A stretch of 64,000 nt of DNA from Acanthornis magna (Eukaryota; Chordata; Aves; Passeriformes; Acanthizidae). Under the pieces are notes generated by a model that had not been told where the DNA came from, ran no database searches, and was given only the letters and a program-made list of their open reading frames with translations. The stretch spans positions 1,426,001-1,490,000 of the forward strand of contig JAWUZG010000052.1 of NCBI GenBank assembly GCA_036785705.1. Direction: 5' to 3'. Positions 51,301 through 64,000 of this stretch are shown here, one piece after another. Every line of letters starts with the position of its first letter. Within the stretch, counting starts at the first letter, position 1. The position numbers and the translations under genes are program-made.

Positions 51301-54300
51301 GAGGTGCATTTTCTAGAAAGCCTTAGGCCCAAGTGAGGCTTCATTTCCAAAAGTACTCCATGCATTTTAGAGTCTAAGTGTTCCCAAAAGTTACTGTGAC
51401 TTAGGTTCATACATCACTTGGGCACTTCTGAAGAGCACACCTTTAGTAAATGTACAAAAGTGCTTGTAGCAGCAAGGTACCTCTCTTTAACTGTCAGGAG
51501 AGTGAGGTTGCTTGCCTGCTAGGCACTCTTTAAAAATCCTCTGGGAATCTTCCTGCATTTTTATGTGTGTGAATAAATCTCACCTTGTCCTCTAGTGTCC
51601 TTTAAAAGCAACAGGACAACTCACACACAAGGCCACTGCATGCGTATCAATAGATCCCTGATAATCAAATCTCCCTGTGATTACTTATACGGAATTACTG
51701 CTCAGGCTGGAGCAATGCCAGCTCAAACGCAGCCTACAAGCTCAGCAACCCAATCTGACCTACTAGTGTTGAAGCAAAGGACACAGACCGATCACCTGGG
51801 TGATGATCTGCAAAGATGAAAACAGCTCTGCTAATGGAGACAACCCTGGCCAGCCAATAGCTCTTCCAATTTCAATGATCATATTTCTCTTGATATTCAT
51901 TGGATGACAGAAAATAAGGACATAAGCACTAACTGTCATTCATGGTGTCCAAGGAGGTCTTCAGATTTCTTTTTTCTGGGCACTAAGCTGCAGAAGTAAA
52001 GGCACTACAAGGACAGCATTTGTCTGGTACAGGCATTCCCACCACAGAAATTCCCGATGCTACTCAATCTTCCTGAGATTCCCATTCCTCTACAGCCACA
52101 ATAAACTGACCAGAAACCTTGTCCCTCCTTATCTCAGACTGTAATTTTTTGAACATAGGACTGTTGTCTCTACACTAAACCCTACTGGAAATAAAGTTCT
52201 GAACATTGAAAATTAAATGTTAATGTTCAACAATTTTTTGCTTCCCACTTGCCAACTACATACCAGCAGGCCATGCCTGCTATTTCTTCAGCAAACGAAA
52301 ATTTACCGTCTCTGCATAGTTTAGAGAGAACAGAGTAGGTAGAACATGTTGGGGGGAACTTCTCATGTGCCACATCAGCTCTCCCTTACAAGAAAATGTA
52401 CCCAGTTAAGGCCTTGTTGGTCCCTGGGTCTTTTTGAGGGCTTTTTGATACTTAAGTAGTGGCTTCAAGCAACAAATGTGGAGGTGGAGAAAACCCCTGA
52501 GAGGAGCTGCAGTCTCAAATTGCAGCATGATGTTTGCTCAGAACTGACAGAAGAAATGCCAGCCTCCTCTTCCTTTCCCTGGTACTCACCTAAACAAACA
52601 GATATGTAAGCGAATGTGCTGGCTAAGCCTGTGTTGCCTGTGGCCAGGAAGTGCCATTCAGCCCTCAGAGGTTCCCCTCTGCTTATAGACACACAGTAGG
52701 AAGGGAGAAAAAGAGAATTACAGAGGCAGACAAATGATTATTTAAAATAATCATCATGTTTTTTTATGGAATAGCTGGTGCTGGCTCTGGTTCTGGGGTG
52801 GAGGGGGAAGGATCCCTAAATTAAATTCACATGATCCACCCTTGTCATTCGCATGGTTATAAAAACTGCCCACTGGTAGAAAGTTGGTCATTTGTAAAAT
52901 AAAAGAAGAAAATTATGCCATCTTAGTACAAATACATTTTGCTGATGAAGACTATTTATGGTAAAGATAAATAAATAATAAAGTAGATAACATGGTGGGG
53001 CACGACTTCAACTAAACCCTCGTGGAATTTCACCTCTGGTTGCACTGGAGCTTCCACTACTTTAACAACATAGCTGGGGCATATTGTCCTGCACAAAGGA
53101 AAACAGAATGTAATGTGCATCTTCTTAATTACATGGTCTATCAGATGCAATGTTCTCCCCAGAAGCAAAATGTCCATTGACTTTTACAAGGTATGGCTGG
53201 ACAGAGGCAATTTATAGCAATAAGTGCCCTAATTCATGGAGGGAAATGTCTTCCTTCTCTGATTACCCAAAGTTTGGGCCTTGTCCATTCTTAATGAAGA
53301 AAATAGGAACGCCACTTCTGACATAAACTTGAGTGGAACAGACCCTCTAGAACAGCAAGCACTGGAAAAATGCTGATGTAGTCCTATACAGGTCTTAGAC
53401 AATAGCAGGTCATATATTGGTGGGTATTCTGGGTTGAGTCCAGCCTTAAAAGTGCTACCCAAACCCTCACTATTTCCTAGCAACAAGGTTCAAATGCTTC
53501 ATGTCTCAAAAGCTATGTCATAAAGCAAAGAAAAAAGTAATAAAATAGGAGCTAAGTCTAAATGCTGAATGCAATTTTCCACATCATATTGGGAGGCCAT
53601 AGTTTACCCCTTTAACTGTGAGAGGAAGCATTTGGGGCACAGCATGTATAAACACAAATACCCCAAACACAGGCAGTGTGATGGCACGTGGGAGTCTATT
53701 ACGGAAAATTCATGACTCCCTAACTCAGGCTCCATATGACCGCTGCAGGATATGCACTACAATCTGATCTCAGTGTTTGTCACTTGTCAAAAAATTGAGA
53801 ACAAAGAGCCAATTAGCTGTGGTTTGTTTTCTTTTATTTTGCTGGAAATAAAAGCTGAGCTATCATACAAAAAGAATTCCTGGTGTGTGTACAAGGCAGG
53901 GAGAAGGAAAAAACCAATAAACAAACATTTTTACAAAAACTCAAATCATTGGACTTGCAAAGTAAGGACAGCTGGGATGCATAATCAAGAGCATTAGAAA
54001 AAAAATATTTTATACAACAGAAACTTTCCTATTCTGGCACTTGTTCTTTCAACATACAATATAACCACTGACTTATGCAAATCTACAAAGAATTTAAAAG
54101 CAGCTTAGCTGCAGTGGCACTGTTTTTTGAGGCTATACGAAAGGCAGTGACTCTCAAATACTGGCCAGGTGCTTTTCAACCATTAAGATAACAGTGCTTT
54201 GCATTGGGTTAGAGATGATGATAATAGAATGTTTTGTGACAATGGAATTAGTTGCTCCTCCCCACCCTGTTATGCAGTTGGTAAAGAGACACTGGAGACA

Positions 54301-54468
54301 CATCACCAGCATTCGAGTGCCTCTGCAGTGAAATCCATCGCAGATGCCTAAGATGCAGCACTGCAAGATAAAAAGGACCACCTGACTTCCTAGTCTCATC
54401 TCCTGGGTAACCCAGTTCACTATGTTTCACTCCACTGAACAGTAAACCAAAAGTTTTGAATACAAATT

Positions 54469-54495
54469 GGGGGGGGACGGGATGGGGGGGACGGG
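54469..54495 (+). other. G-quadruplex motif
   Basis: Four G runs (8, 3, 7 and 3) are separated by two-base spacers (AC, AT, AC), which meets the canonical quadruplex pattern. It lies on the template strand for TENM4 transcription. Confidence 0.75.
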
Positions 54496-57400
54496 AAGAC
54501 TACTTGAACCAATTGCAAAGGCAGGGAAAATCTGGAGGGGTAGAGTAGCATTACTGAAACTGGAATGTAACTAGAACAGAGAAGCTGATATCCATGTCCA
54601 TCCAAAGATGACAAGAGATCTTTAAGGAACCACGAAGAAGTGGTCAAGGTTTTGGTTTGTGTCTCAGTTGAAGAGAACACGATACGGTGCCACCGTATTG
54701 GTCCAGCACTGACTGCTAAGGAACACAGATCATTCAGGAAGTACCAGCAATAATGCAAGCAAGATCCTCAAGAGTTCCTGGGAAGTTTCCGATTCAAGGA
54801 TGGATCCAGTCCAAAACCTGATAGCATCAAACAAGATAATACATGACTAGTTTATTAGGACAGCCTAGCGTAACTCAAATATGTAAGCAGTGTTGCTTAT
54901 GGGGAAGGAGACAGGATTTAGCAATTTGATTAATACTCTGCACACAAAAAAACAATTAGCAAATTAATTTTCATCCTGATCTGAACTCTAGAAACATGAA
55001 GAAATGTATTTGTGTATTAATGTCTTGCTCTGTGTAAGGAATTGGCCAATACCTATAATAACTACTATAAGCACACAACTTTTCCCATTCCTACTGATAG
55101 TGATGGGACTATTTTAACTGACATGTCCAGTGAGCCCTTTCATTCCTTTTTTGGGCTCTATACTGAATGAGGAAAACCTGCTCCTTTTTCTACTATAACA
55201 ACTCTTTGTATTTCAATGTGCTGTTCATGAACTACTGAAGCTTATTATGTTTAAATAATAAAACAATGCAAACCAAGACAGTGATTCTGTACAAACACAG
55301 ATTAAAGTTCCTTACCTAGAGCCATGCATAGGTCACTCCCAAGGGAGGCAGAAGGGAACAGCCTGTGTGCATAGTGGAAAACACATTTCATAGCTTAAGA
55401 CAAGTGCCTTTCACACTGTTGCCTTTTAAGCAGCAATGGGAATCAAGCAATGCTGATTTCTAAGAAAAAATAAAATCCAAATTTGGTTTTGAGCACAAAC
55501 AGAGATAATTAAAGTACTTGCTCTAACAGGAAGCTGCATTAGAAAACAACTTTGCACTTTTGAGGATGCACACTGTGTTTCTTGTTTTGCCAATTCATTT
55601 TAATTAATCAGAAAAACATTTATTTGAGGTATTAGCAATGCTGGTGCTTAGCCTGTCATTCTCCTTCCCTGCTAAATACCCAGAATGGCAATTCCAAAGC
55701 AGAGCGCATCTGGTGCTAGGAGGAATCTCTCCTTCTGGCACACTGCTGAAAAGAAGCAGTGTAAATTCCATGGGCCAAATCTTTGTCCTTCCACTCACCT
55801 GGAGTAAAGCTGAACTGTGCTGGAGTTCATCACTGCACAGAAATACGAGTTAACCCTTAGTGGACTGTGAATTGGTGCTCATGGCATTGCAGGATCCCGT
55901 TCACGCTTGCCAGGGAGCAAATGTGACAAACCACACCACCTCCCAACAGGCCACTTGTGACTTTAACCTTGGAGTGTCACACATGGTGGGTGCTGGCCCA
56001 AAGTCCCTCTGGGAGACACAAGGAAATCTGACAGCATGGGGAGGCTGGAAGGACCAGACAACTTGGACTGCACCCAGGTGATAGTCCTGGAATACTAAGG
56101 GAAGATGAGATCTTCCAGGGACATTAAAGACAAAAAGGAATCAGAGGATGACTCAGTCTCCTTTCATGCTTCTCTACTGCACCTCTCATTTCTGAAACCA
56201 CCACTGAGTTTCAGAATATCTGCATTAGAAGATGCTCCTTTCCAACAGTATCTGGAAAATGGAAATGAAAAATACCATCTTCCATGTTCCTCTTTGCATG
56301 CTTCATTCAAATAATGAGAACAACTGACCTGCCCTCACCAGTTCTTGTCCCTTACCTTGTCTACCCAAACCAAAAGAATTGGTAAACTTTTTCAAAAAAT
56401 AGACAGACCCCCAAAACACGTGACTGACATAACTTCCTAAAAATTTCTGAAGTTTAAAAAGGTAACTAATTTTGATAATATTTAAATAGTTTTCCTGATT
56501 AAAATTATTATTAAAATCTATTTTAATAGCATATTTTGGATTTTTTTCCTTTTTGGTTTGTTTCTCTGTACCTGTCCCATATTCAAACTTTTTAAATAAA
56601 ACAAAGAGCACAAGAAACTTTATTTTACTCTCCTTTTAGTTGGACTGAAGTTAATGGGTAACTGGAAAATTCCTGGGGCTCGCACACCAAAATAAATGCC
56701 AAACATCTTTAGAGGCAGCAAAAACAAATGCAGGATTTGCCCTGACACATGCAGAAAAAAAAAGTGTTACCAATATCACCAGCAGTATCTCCTAACTGGT
56801 ACTGTTTGTCTTACCAGAAACACTAACAGGCTGGGGGAGAAAAAAGCAGTTTTGACAGTTGGATGGCAACAAGAAAAACATAAGGTGGATGCTCCCTGAG
56901 GATGAGTGTGGCACAAACAGGGAGCAGACAGTAACTTGGCTCCAGCTAAGCTTGCTGAGTGCTGTCAGCCTGACCTTAGACCAGCTACAATCCAGAAGGC
57001 AGCGATTCCTACTGCACGACTCTGCTAGTGCATCTCGTGCACAACGGGGCCAGCTTTTAGCATCCAAATAGTATGAAAGCTCTCAGGATAAATAAACCAG
57101 AAGACCAACTCAAACAGTGTGTGAAGTGGCGGCAGCAGCAAGCAAGTCCTCCAGCCCAGGCGGTTTCAGCACTCAAGTGGTTCTGCGATGCAGCATTTTG
57201 GGAGCTGCTGTACACTACAGATTGACACCAAGAAGGGAACCATCCCCACCTCACAGTGTGACAGTCGACAGCACCATCAGTAGGAAAGTCAGCCTTTCTA
57301 TGAGACACTTAATAAAGAGACCTGAAAACAACCAAGCTTGCATATTTTGTTCACCTTAAATGCCTGCTGAAGTCATTGAGTTTGAGCCCTAAGTTCCATT

Positions 57401-59880
57401 CGATTGCTGATTTAGAGAAGCATTCAGAGAAGCATTCTCCTGTTAACACATGGAAGACTATCCCTTGTAACCTCCACAACTACCACATGCTGCTGTGACA
57501 GTGCCTACACCATCACAGCACAGCGCCTTTGGTACTTTATGACCACTACCAATAAGGGCAATTTATCATATAATAAAAATTACCATATTTTAGCAGAAGA
57601 AAGGAAAAAATTTGTATGTTAAAACTAATTGCAAACCAGTGAAGATGAAGCAAGCAGAGAAGCGTAACCAAGGAGAAAAACTTGCCCCGAACCTTTCATG
57701 CTCTTTCACAAAATTTTTCTTTTCCTCTTTGATTTTTAACCTTTTCTGTCACCACCAGCACTAAAAGCTGCTTTCCCCCCCACCCTTTAGCTGGAAGAAC
57801 AAACAAACAGTTGCCATTTCAGTCAAAGCAATGTTATTCTTTGGCTAGCTGGCACTGGTATCAGCTCACAGGGCGGTCAATTCCTTTGGCTCCCATCCAG
57901 CAATCTGAATAAACCAGTCTGCCAGTAAGCACAACTCTGGGCTCAGAAATCAGTTCTTCAGACCCGTCTCCAACCTGAGCACTTCCAATTTACAGCACTC
58001 CAACGCCACAGGAAGTACACCAAGCCAATCTGAAACTCAAATATATTTGAAACAAAGCTTTCTTCCATGCTTTTATGTCTTTTTCTACACTCTTCCTTCT
58101 CTCTTTAATGTTTGCAGGTCAGAATTTAGTGCTTTTTTTTTCTGCCAGAAGTTTGGCCTTTGCAACAAATAACTTCATCCAAGTGTGCCATTTCCTCCAA
58201 AATGCACAGCAGTGGCAGAAATCAAAGACAGATCATTATCATCTTTTCTCTGTTTCTCACTTCCCTCCTTTTGTATGGAGCACTATGGGAGCCAAAAAGA
58301 ATTTTCCTGAAATTACAATACTTGTTTTTTATAGACAAGCAGTCGCCTAGTGCAAGACTTTCGACTCTCACAGTGCAAAATGGAAAACACAAGAAAACAT
58401 GTAATACAAGAGAAACTGTGGTTCAGCAAGTGCAAAGGCAAGCTGGAAGGATTATAAGTGCAGGACTAGGCACTTTAGACTCCCCTTATGCTCTGCTCTC
58501 TGGCAGAATAACACTAACAGCAGAATTCTACTTTACTGGGATAAGGGACAGTGCTTATGAGAAGGGCAGGAGATGTGAATGCAAAGGCTGAGAAATAGTA
58601 TTGAGTGCTGTGTTTCAGTGCTCAGGTTATTACTTTCTCTTTCTTCCTCTCATTTTTCACACCATTAAAATTCCACCTCAGACAGCAGACTCAAAGTGAA
58701 CAAACAAACATGCATTGTTCGCTATCCAAACCCACCATGCTCACACGGCTGCTGTTGAAGCTGCAGTGACACTTGAGCTGGGGAGCAGAAACCACTCGGG
58801 CAGCCCACAGGGGGAATGCCAGAGTGACAGATTAAGTACAAAACCAATCCACACAACGTGTTTCTGCTGCACAGGTGTGTTCAGGGATTATCCTTCTGCC
58901 ATGCAAGTCACTTATGCCAATCTCTAAAGAGCCTTTCTCTTCCCTTCTGTTTCTTGGATTATATGAAATAAGCTTTCCATGGCTACTGTGCTGAAACCCT
59001 TCGAGGGAAATTAATTTTGTAAAACTTCAAACATTACCACTAGTACATAATAATTTATCAATTTTTGTAGCATGCTACAATGCTATATCCTACTCTCAGC
59101 ATCTCAGCAGATGAAAGTTGTCCACATTCTTTGAAAGAATCTTAAATATTAATTCTAGTGCCCTGCAAAAAACAATTTGGAAAAAAAAAAAATTCAAGCA
59201 CCAAGACTACCTGTAAATGCTGCACATAAATATTATGCTAAGCCAAGATGGAGACAAATAGCGAAAAAGATGCAAGAACCCTGTTTGAAGTTCTCAGATA
59301 AAAGCACATACAAACTCCCACTTAGAAGCAGAATTAATTTGAAGAAGTTCTACTTAATAGATGGCACAGCAAATACGGGTTCTGATTTCCAACAAAAAGT
59401 GACATGCAGTAAAATATTTAGGCGATCTCTTGCGGACTATGTAGCATTTCATAAATTAAAGGGCTTTAGTCTGATTTCCGTGTGACAGTAACCAATCCAC
59501 AGTTCAGTCAGAGGAGAACTGGGTGTTTTATCCTAAGATGGATTGAAGGAACTTTTGGCATGAACTGACACTGATATAAACTGCTCAAGAGTTTTTACAG
59601 AAAAGAAATGGAAGACAAAGCAAACTGTTTTAAATTGAAGCTACCACAGTATTCAGCAGAAGCCTAAATTCTCTGTTCAGAAATTCATGTGACTAAAATC
59701 TGGGACTTAATTTTCAAACAGGTAGTTAAGGTGCCTTTAGAAATTCCACTACTATGTTTAAAAATAACTTAGTTCTCATTCCAGTTGTGTTAGGTGTTTC
59801 TGTGCAGCTTTTGGCAGAAAACAGGTTGTTAAAGAAACGGGAGAGTAAAGGGACGTAAATCCTGCCGCGGTGGTATTGCA

Positions 59881-59965
59881 GAATGCCTGGGTGACCTCAG
59901 GCTAATAAATTGTGACCTCTGTAAAATGGAGATAATCACACTTATCTGATTCAAGGAGGTACCAG
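59881..59965 (+). repeat. Possible MIR-like SINE fragment
   Basis: 'gcctgggtgacctcaggcta' and 'acctctgtaaaatggagataatcacactta' (in part) resemble the central part of MIR. It is short and weak. Confidence 0.4.
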
Positions 59966-62264
59966 GAGACCCACTGTTTCCTAATTGTTTAGAGATATAC
60001 ATGGGAAAGGCACAATATATAGTTACATGGGTTAGGTTTCTGGAAATATCTACTGGTGACACAATAGATTTTACCCATCTGTGTAAAAGTGTCAAGTACT
60101 GCTATTATTTTTACTTCATTGATAAAGAAAGGATGGGTGGTCTGGTAGACTGAAGCACATTTTGGCTGGAAGCCATTACCCTTTGAGATGACCTCTTGTT
60201 TCAAGTTTCATTGGTGTATCAGAAAAGTTACAGGCAGCAACAGTAAGGGTTTCTGTAACTTGTGCCACAAAAACACTCAAATGTGCTTTATCTTCTCTGA
60301 CATGCTGCTCCTCTGAACCAGTCCTAATGATATTTTTCCTAATCAAGCATACATTAATGGCGGGAAGCAATGCCACTCCTGTCTGGTTTTACCTGACCTG
60401 TCTTTGGGTACTCACAGCATATGTAAAGCTATACCAAGCTCAGTTGTCTCTCACTATTAGAGAGGTGTAGACAAACTGACTGCAATACTAAGAAGGGCAG
60501 CAAAAATGATGGTAATTTAAGAGGAAGACTGATTTTAAAACAAGATACCTAAATTGAGGTAAAATGTAGATCCTTGTGATCGTTTCATGAAGCCATTCAC
60601 TTTTAGGGAGAGAAGTTGTCTAAGCTGATTTGGGCAAGATTTATGTAAACTGAGTAGCAAGGAAAAGAGATGATTTACATTAAAACACAGTATAAGCAAC
60701 CATCAAGTGGCAGTAGTTTTTCTGCTGAAATGTAACTCTGGAGAATTTTTACAAAATCTCCACACTTGGCTGGGCAGGGTAAGGCAAAAAAGGGGCCAGT
60801 GTGAAAGTATTAGTTTTAACTTGGAGTAATCCATGCTGATTTCTATTTCACCAGAATAATTTTACACCAGAAATACCCATACAGAATGCAAATATTGGCA
60901 CCTCTGTCTAAAGTGCTCATTTACTACAAAGCGCCCTTGTTTTACTCAGTGTGTTTGCAAGGGTGAACCAGTCTATCATTTATATCAGTAATGCAACTCC
61001 CACCCACATGTGCTTCAACCTCGGACTTGACTAATGCATGAATCTTTATGCTGTGCTCCTTATGAAATGCTGTGTCCTATCACGTTGCCACGATACTGCC
61101 ACTAGATTTATGGCTCTAACTAAATCATCTGATCATACCACTTCTGCGCTGTGCTTCTTCCATTACCACCTAATGTATCAAAAGCATCGATTTTACACTT
61201 GCCAGCTTTCCTGCCGGAGCACTCCAAGGTCCTGCAGCACTGTATTACACCCCATGACCACTCCCAGAGCTGTCATGCTAATGAGCCATGTGTCGCTACT
61301 TTAATTTTTCTGAAGCACGTCACAAAGCTCAATTCTCCCCTCATGTGGGAAAACCTAGAATCCAATTCCTGAGCCGTCATGGCTGGCTGATTTTGAATAG
61401 TGCATATGATGACACAGGCTCTCATCTTACTGGCCTGGTTGCCACAACACCCCTTCCCTCCCAAAGGCTGAAAGAAATGTGGCCACTTATGGTTTCAGAA
61501 TGCTTTTTCCTATTTGCACCACACTGTACTTACCAAACACCTAATATCCTGAGGTGCCCAAAATGCTGAAATTATAACCTGCTTGACCTCAGTAATTCTG
61601 AGAGGCCCATTTTTATCTCTACAAAAGGAGTCTTACATAGACTGAAAGACAATTAAAGACACCATGATTAAGAGGCTAAATTGACAGGACATCTAGAAAT
61701 ACCCTGAAAAACCTAGAGAAATTTAACACAACAGAAAAAGGCTCAGATGCTTCAGAAAGGACCAATACATTTTACGACAACAGGTAAAAATTCCCTGCAG
61801 TTATAAAGCTCTTCCAACTCCAGGTATTTTATGATTTCTATGAATTTACTGCCTTGCCAGAGCATCTTCAGTTAGGAAAGGTAAGAAAAACAAGAGGTGA
61901 GAATAGCAATTAGGTTACCCTGAAAGGCATCTCAAACATACTCGCTATATTTTGCAGAGTTAATTTCTGAGTAATGCTGATGTCCTAAGAAGTTAAAGAA
62001 TAGGAACAATTAGGAGGCAATTAATGAGGGCCAGTCCAGCCTTCTTATTTTGACCACACTTGCTAATAAGGCTACTTGTTGTTTGAGACCCTCGATGAGC
62101 AAAAGGGGCAGATTTGGGTTTCAGTAGCTTTGCTTATTTTAGAATTTTAAATGGCATGTGACATGGGGAGAAATGCATCAACCATCATTCTGTTAGCAAT
62201 TGTTTTCCAAATACATTTGTGCTTTAGTGGTAGAAAGTAGTAGATTAAGATCTGAGGTCTCTGC

Positions 62265-62404
62265 CAAATTTTCTGGAGTCACCATCCCTGGAAGGGTTTG
62301 GAAGGTACCTGGGGACATGGTTTAGTGGAGAACATGATGGTGCTGGGTAAATGGTTGGAATCAGTGACCTCAGAGTCTTTTCCAGCCTTAATGATTCTCT
62401 GATA
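62265..62404 (+). mobile_element. CR1 LINE, diverged 3' fragment
   Basis: 'accatccctggaagggtttg', 'acatggtttagtgg', 'ggtgctgggtaaatggttgg' and 'ttaatgattctctgat' follow the order of a CR1 3' end. Confidence 0.8.
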
Positions 62405-64000
62405 CCATGAAGCAACATGGAGTCACTGGTCTTTTGGCTCATCATTGTTTGTCTTTGGTGAATGGCTGCATGTTTTCATGCTATTTTGACATGTCAGTAT
62501 TAGCTGACCTCTTGTAAACAGAAATAACCTACACTGAGTCTGAATTTTAGCAACTTTTGTCATACAATATTATGATTTGAATCATTTTGTCTTTTTGCTA
62601 CACTTTCTGTGCTTTATATGGAAAAGGCCTAAACTACCAGGCTGCCATTAATAGACATGGAAAGATAAAAAAAAAATCTGTTAAATCTTCCCTGGTAAAA
62701 GTGAGGGCAGACTGTGAAGATGTGTTACAAAAAGGCTGCCTACACTTGCGGCATCACCATCCCTTAACTCCAGAGACAGAGCACACATTAAATACCAGTA
62801 GTAAAGCCCCGAGACACTGTGGATTTATCAGCTGAATAGAGTGGGAGCACAACAGTATTTTTCATTTTCAATCTGAAATGAAGAATCTGAAAATCTCCAA
62901 AGTTTCTAAGGACCAAACAATGATTATCCCCCATTTTATTCACATGAGAGTCAAGCACCAGCATTTAGGTCTCTTGGCAAAGGTCCACCTGTCACCAGTG
63001 ACCAGTTTTTTGACTGGTGTTGACTCCAAATTGACTCCCATTTCCAGGCACTACTTACTACAAAATATTGACCTTGTAGTTGTAGATTTTGAGCTAATGC
63101 CAATCATACACTTAAAACACTATACCAGCTATTCCATCTCTTTGGGGGGCTTTTGTCTCAATTTACGTGGCAGGACTTAAAAACAAACAAAACTTTTAAC
63201 CCTTCAAATTCTGGTGTTTTCCAAACTGTCATCAAAATTAATTCTTACGTGGGGTGTGTACACTGGGGCTTGTAGTCCTCAAAGGCTTAACCCAATTGAC
63301 TGTTGAAGAATTGTGATAGTCTTTCATATAAAGCTCCTCATAGCAAAGGTTTCTTCCATGCCATAACTGCAAGCATGGGCACTAAGGGCTTGGTCCTGCT
63401 GTTAAGACACATGGTTAAGGACTGCCCTCCCTTGAACAAAATACCCTACTGCTTTGCACCCAGGTGCACACAGGAAGCAACTTCAAAGGACACACCATGG
63501 TTCATACACACACAGCAAGAATCTGCATGATCCTCTCATGTCATATTTCAAATACCGTTTTTCAGAAAAATCACATTGGATCCACAGAAAACACTTTTTC
63601 CTCTGAACTACTGCCTCAAACCTTTTTTAACCTGATCCTTTCCCTTCCACTCAGAGCCTCAAAAGCTTCCACCCAGAATACCTAAAGCTATCATTGCTTT
63701 AGCTAAAGAATTTGTTGGGGTCACATGATGGTTTGAAAGCTGTGGTTGAAATTAATAGTGTGTTACAATAAACACAGAGAATAATGCAAAGCACAGAAAT
63801 GACAGAGGAGGAAGTGGGGGGGTACATCTTCTGAGGCTATGTAGTTATTGGATGTTTAGTTTGAAAGAACACACAGGTCAGAGCGAGATTTCTGGCATCT
63901 TCTCCCTTACAAATTAATCACCAACTCACAGCAACCAGCAAATTTCAGCTTATAAATAAAGTTCAAAGCCCCCAGGTCCCAATTTAAAAATGGAGACATA

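Larger units (their letters stand above)
31132..64000. other. Large intron right of the provirus
   Basis: About 33 kb of AT-rich DNA. Apart from the repeats listed separately there is nothing I can support. Open frames here, up to 143 codons (58160-58591), have no domains, no matching splice sites and no biased composition. The first TENM4 exons may lie further out. Confidence 0.55.

Noticed and set aside
58160..58591. 143-codon plus-strand frame
   Set aside because: No domain, no matching splice sites and ordinary intron composition; its length is compatible with chance.
16600..64000. Upstream TENM4 exons
   Set aside because: I looked for the conserved segments that precede the 253-nt exon and saw none. 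Small exons could still be missed by eye.
1..64000. CRISPR array, bacterial operon or prophage-like system
   Set aside because: The sequence is vertebrate nuclear DNA with introns and retroelements; no regularly spaced repeats or bacterial genes are present.

Overview
This window is AT-rich, intron-dominated vertebrate DNA. The repeats mark it as avian: several 3' fragments of CR1 LINEs, most of them ending in the typical 'tgattctatga' tail, and a class II endogenous retrovirus of bird type. There are no bacterial genes, operons, tRNA or rRNA genes or CRISPR arrays.

The host gene is on the minus strand. Three exons with good splice sites and matching phases were found at 16347-16599, 11354-11452 and 9041-9276. 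Read in that order they encode part of the intracellular domain and the single transmembrane helix of a teneurin. The details fit teneurin-4 (TENM4) best. The middle exon is 99 nt with symmetric phase, so it could be skipped without changing frame. The first coding exons should lie beyond 64000 (or be too short to see), and the exon after the membrane helix should lie before position 1. Most of the window is therefore TENM4 intron.

The main accessory element is a nearly complete provirus at 22568-31125 on the plus strand, antisense to TENM4, in the intron upstream of the 253-nt exon. It has two LTRs (646 and 644 bp, about 4% different), a lysine-tRNA-type primer site, a leader with a splice donor, gag, pro, pol, env, a polypurine tract and a likely 6-bp target duplication. 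The genes are arranged for two -1 frameshifts (gag to pro, pro to pol). Both slippery heptamers are still visible, each directly followed by a stop. Every gene is broken: one stop in gag, a double TGA in pro, one frameshift and four stops in pol, and one stop plus two frameshifts in env. Gag-pro-pol looks betaretrovirus-like (class II). The env transmembrane subunit looks alpharetrovirus-like, with an internal fusion peptide and CX6CC.

The remaining intron (1-9040, 9277-16346, 16600-22567, 31126-64000) holds CR1 fragments, one CR1 reverse-transcriptase remnant next to another old repeat, two probable MIR-like SINE relics, a poly(A)-tailed insertion flanked by an 8-bp repeat, a few hairpins, a G-quadruplex motif and short tandem repeats. 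The other open reading frames there look like chance.
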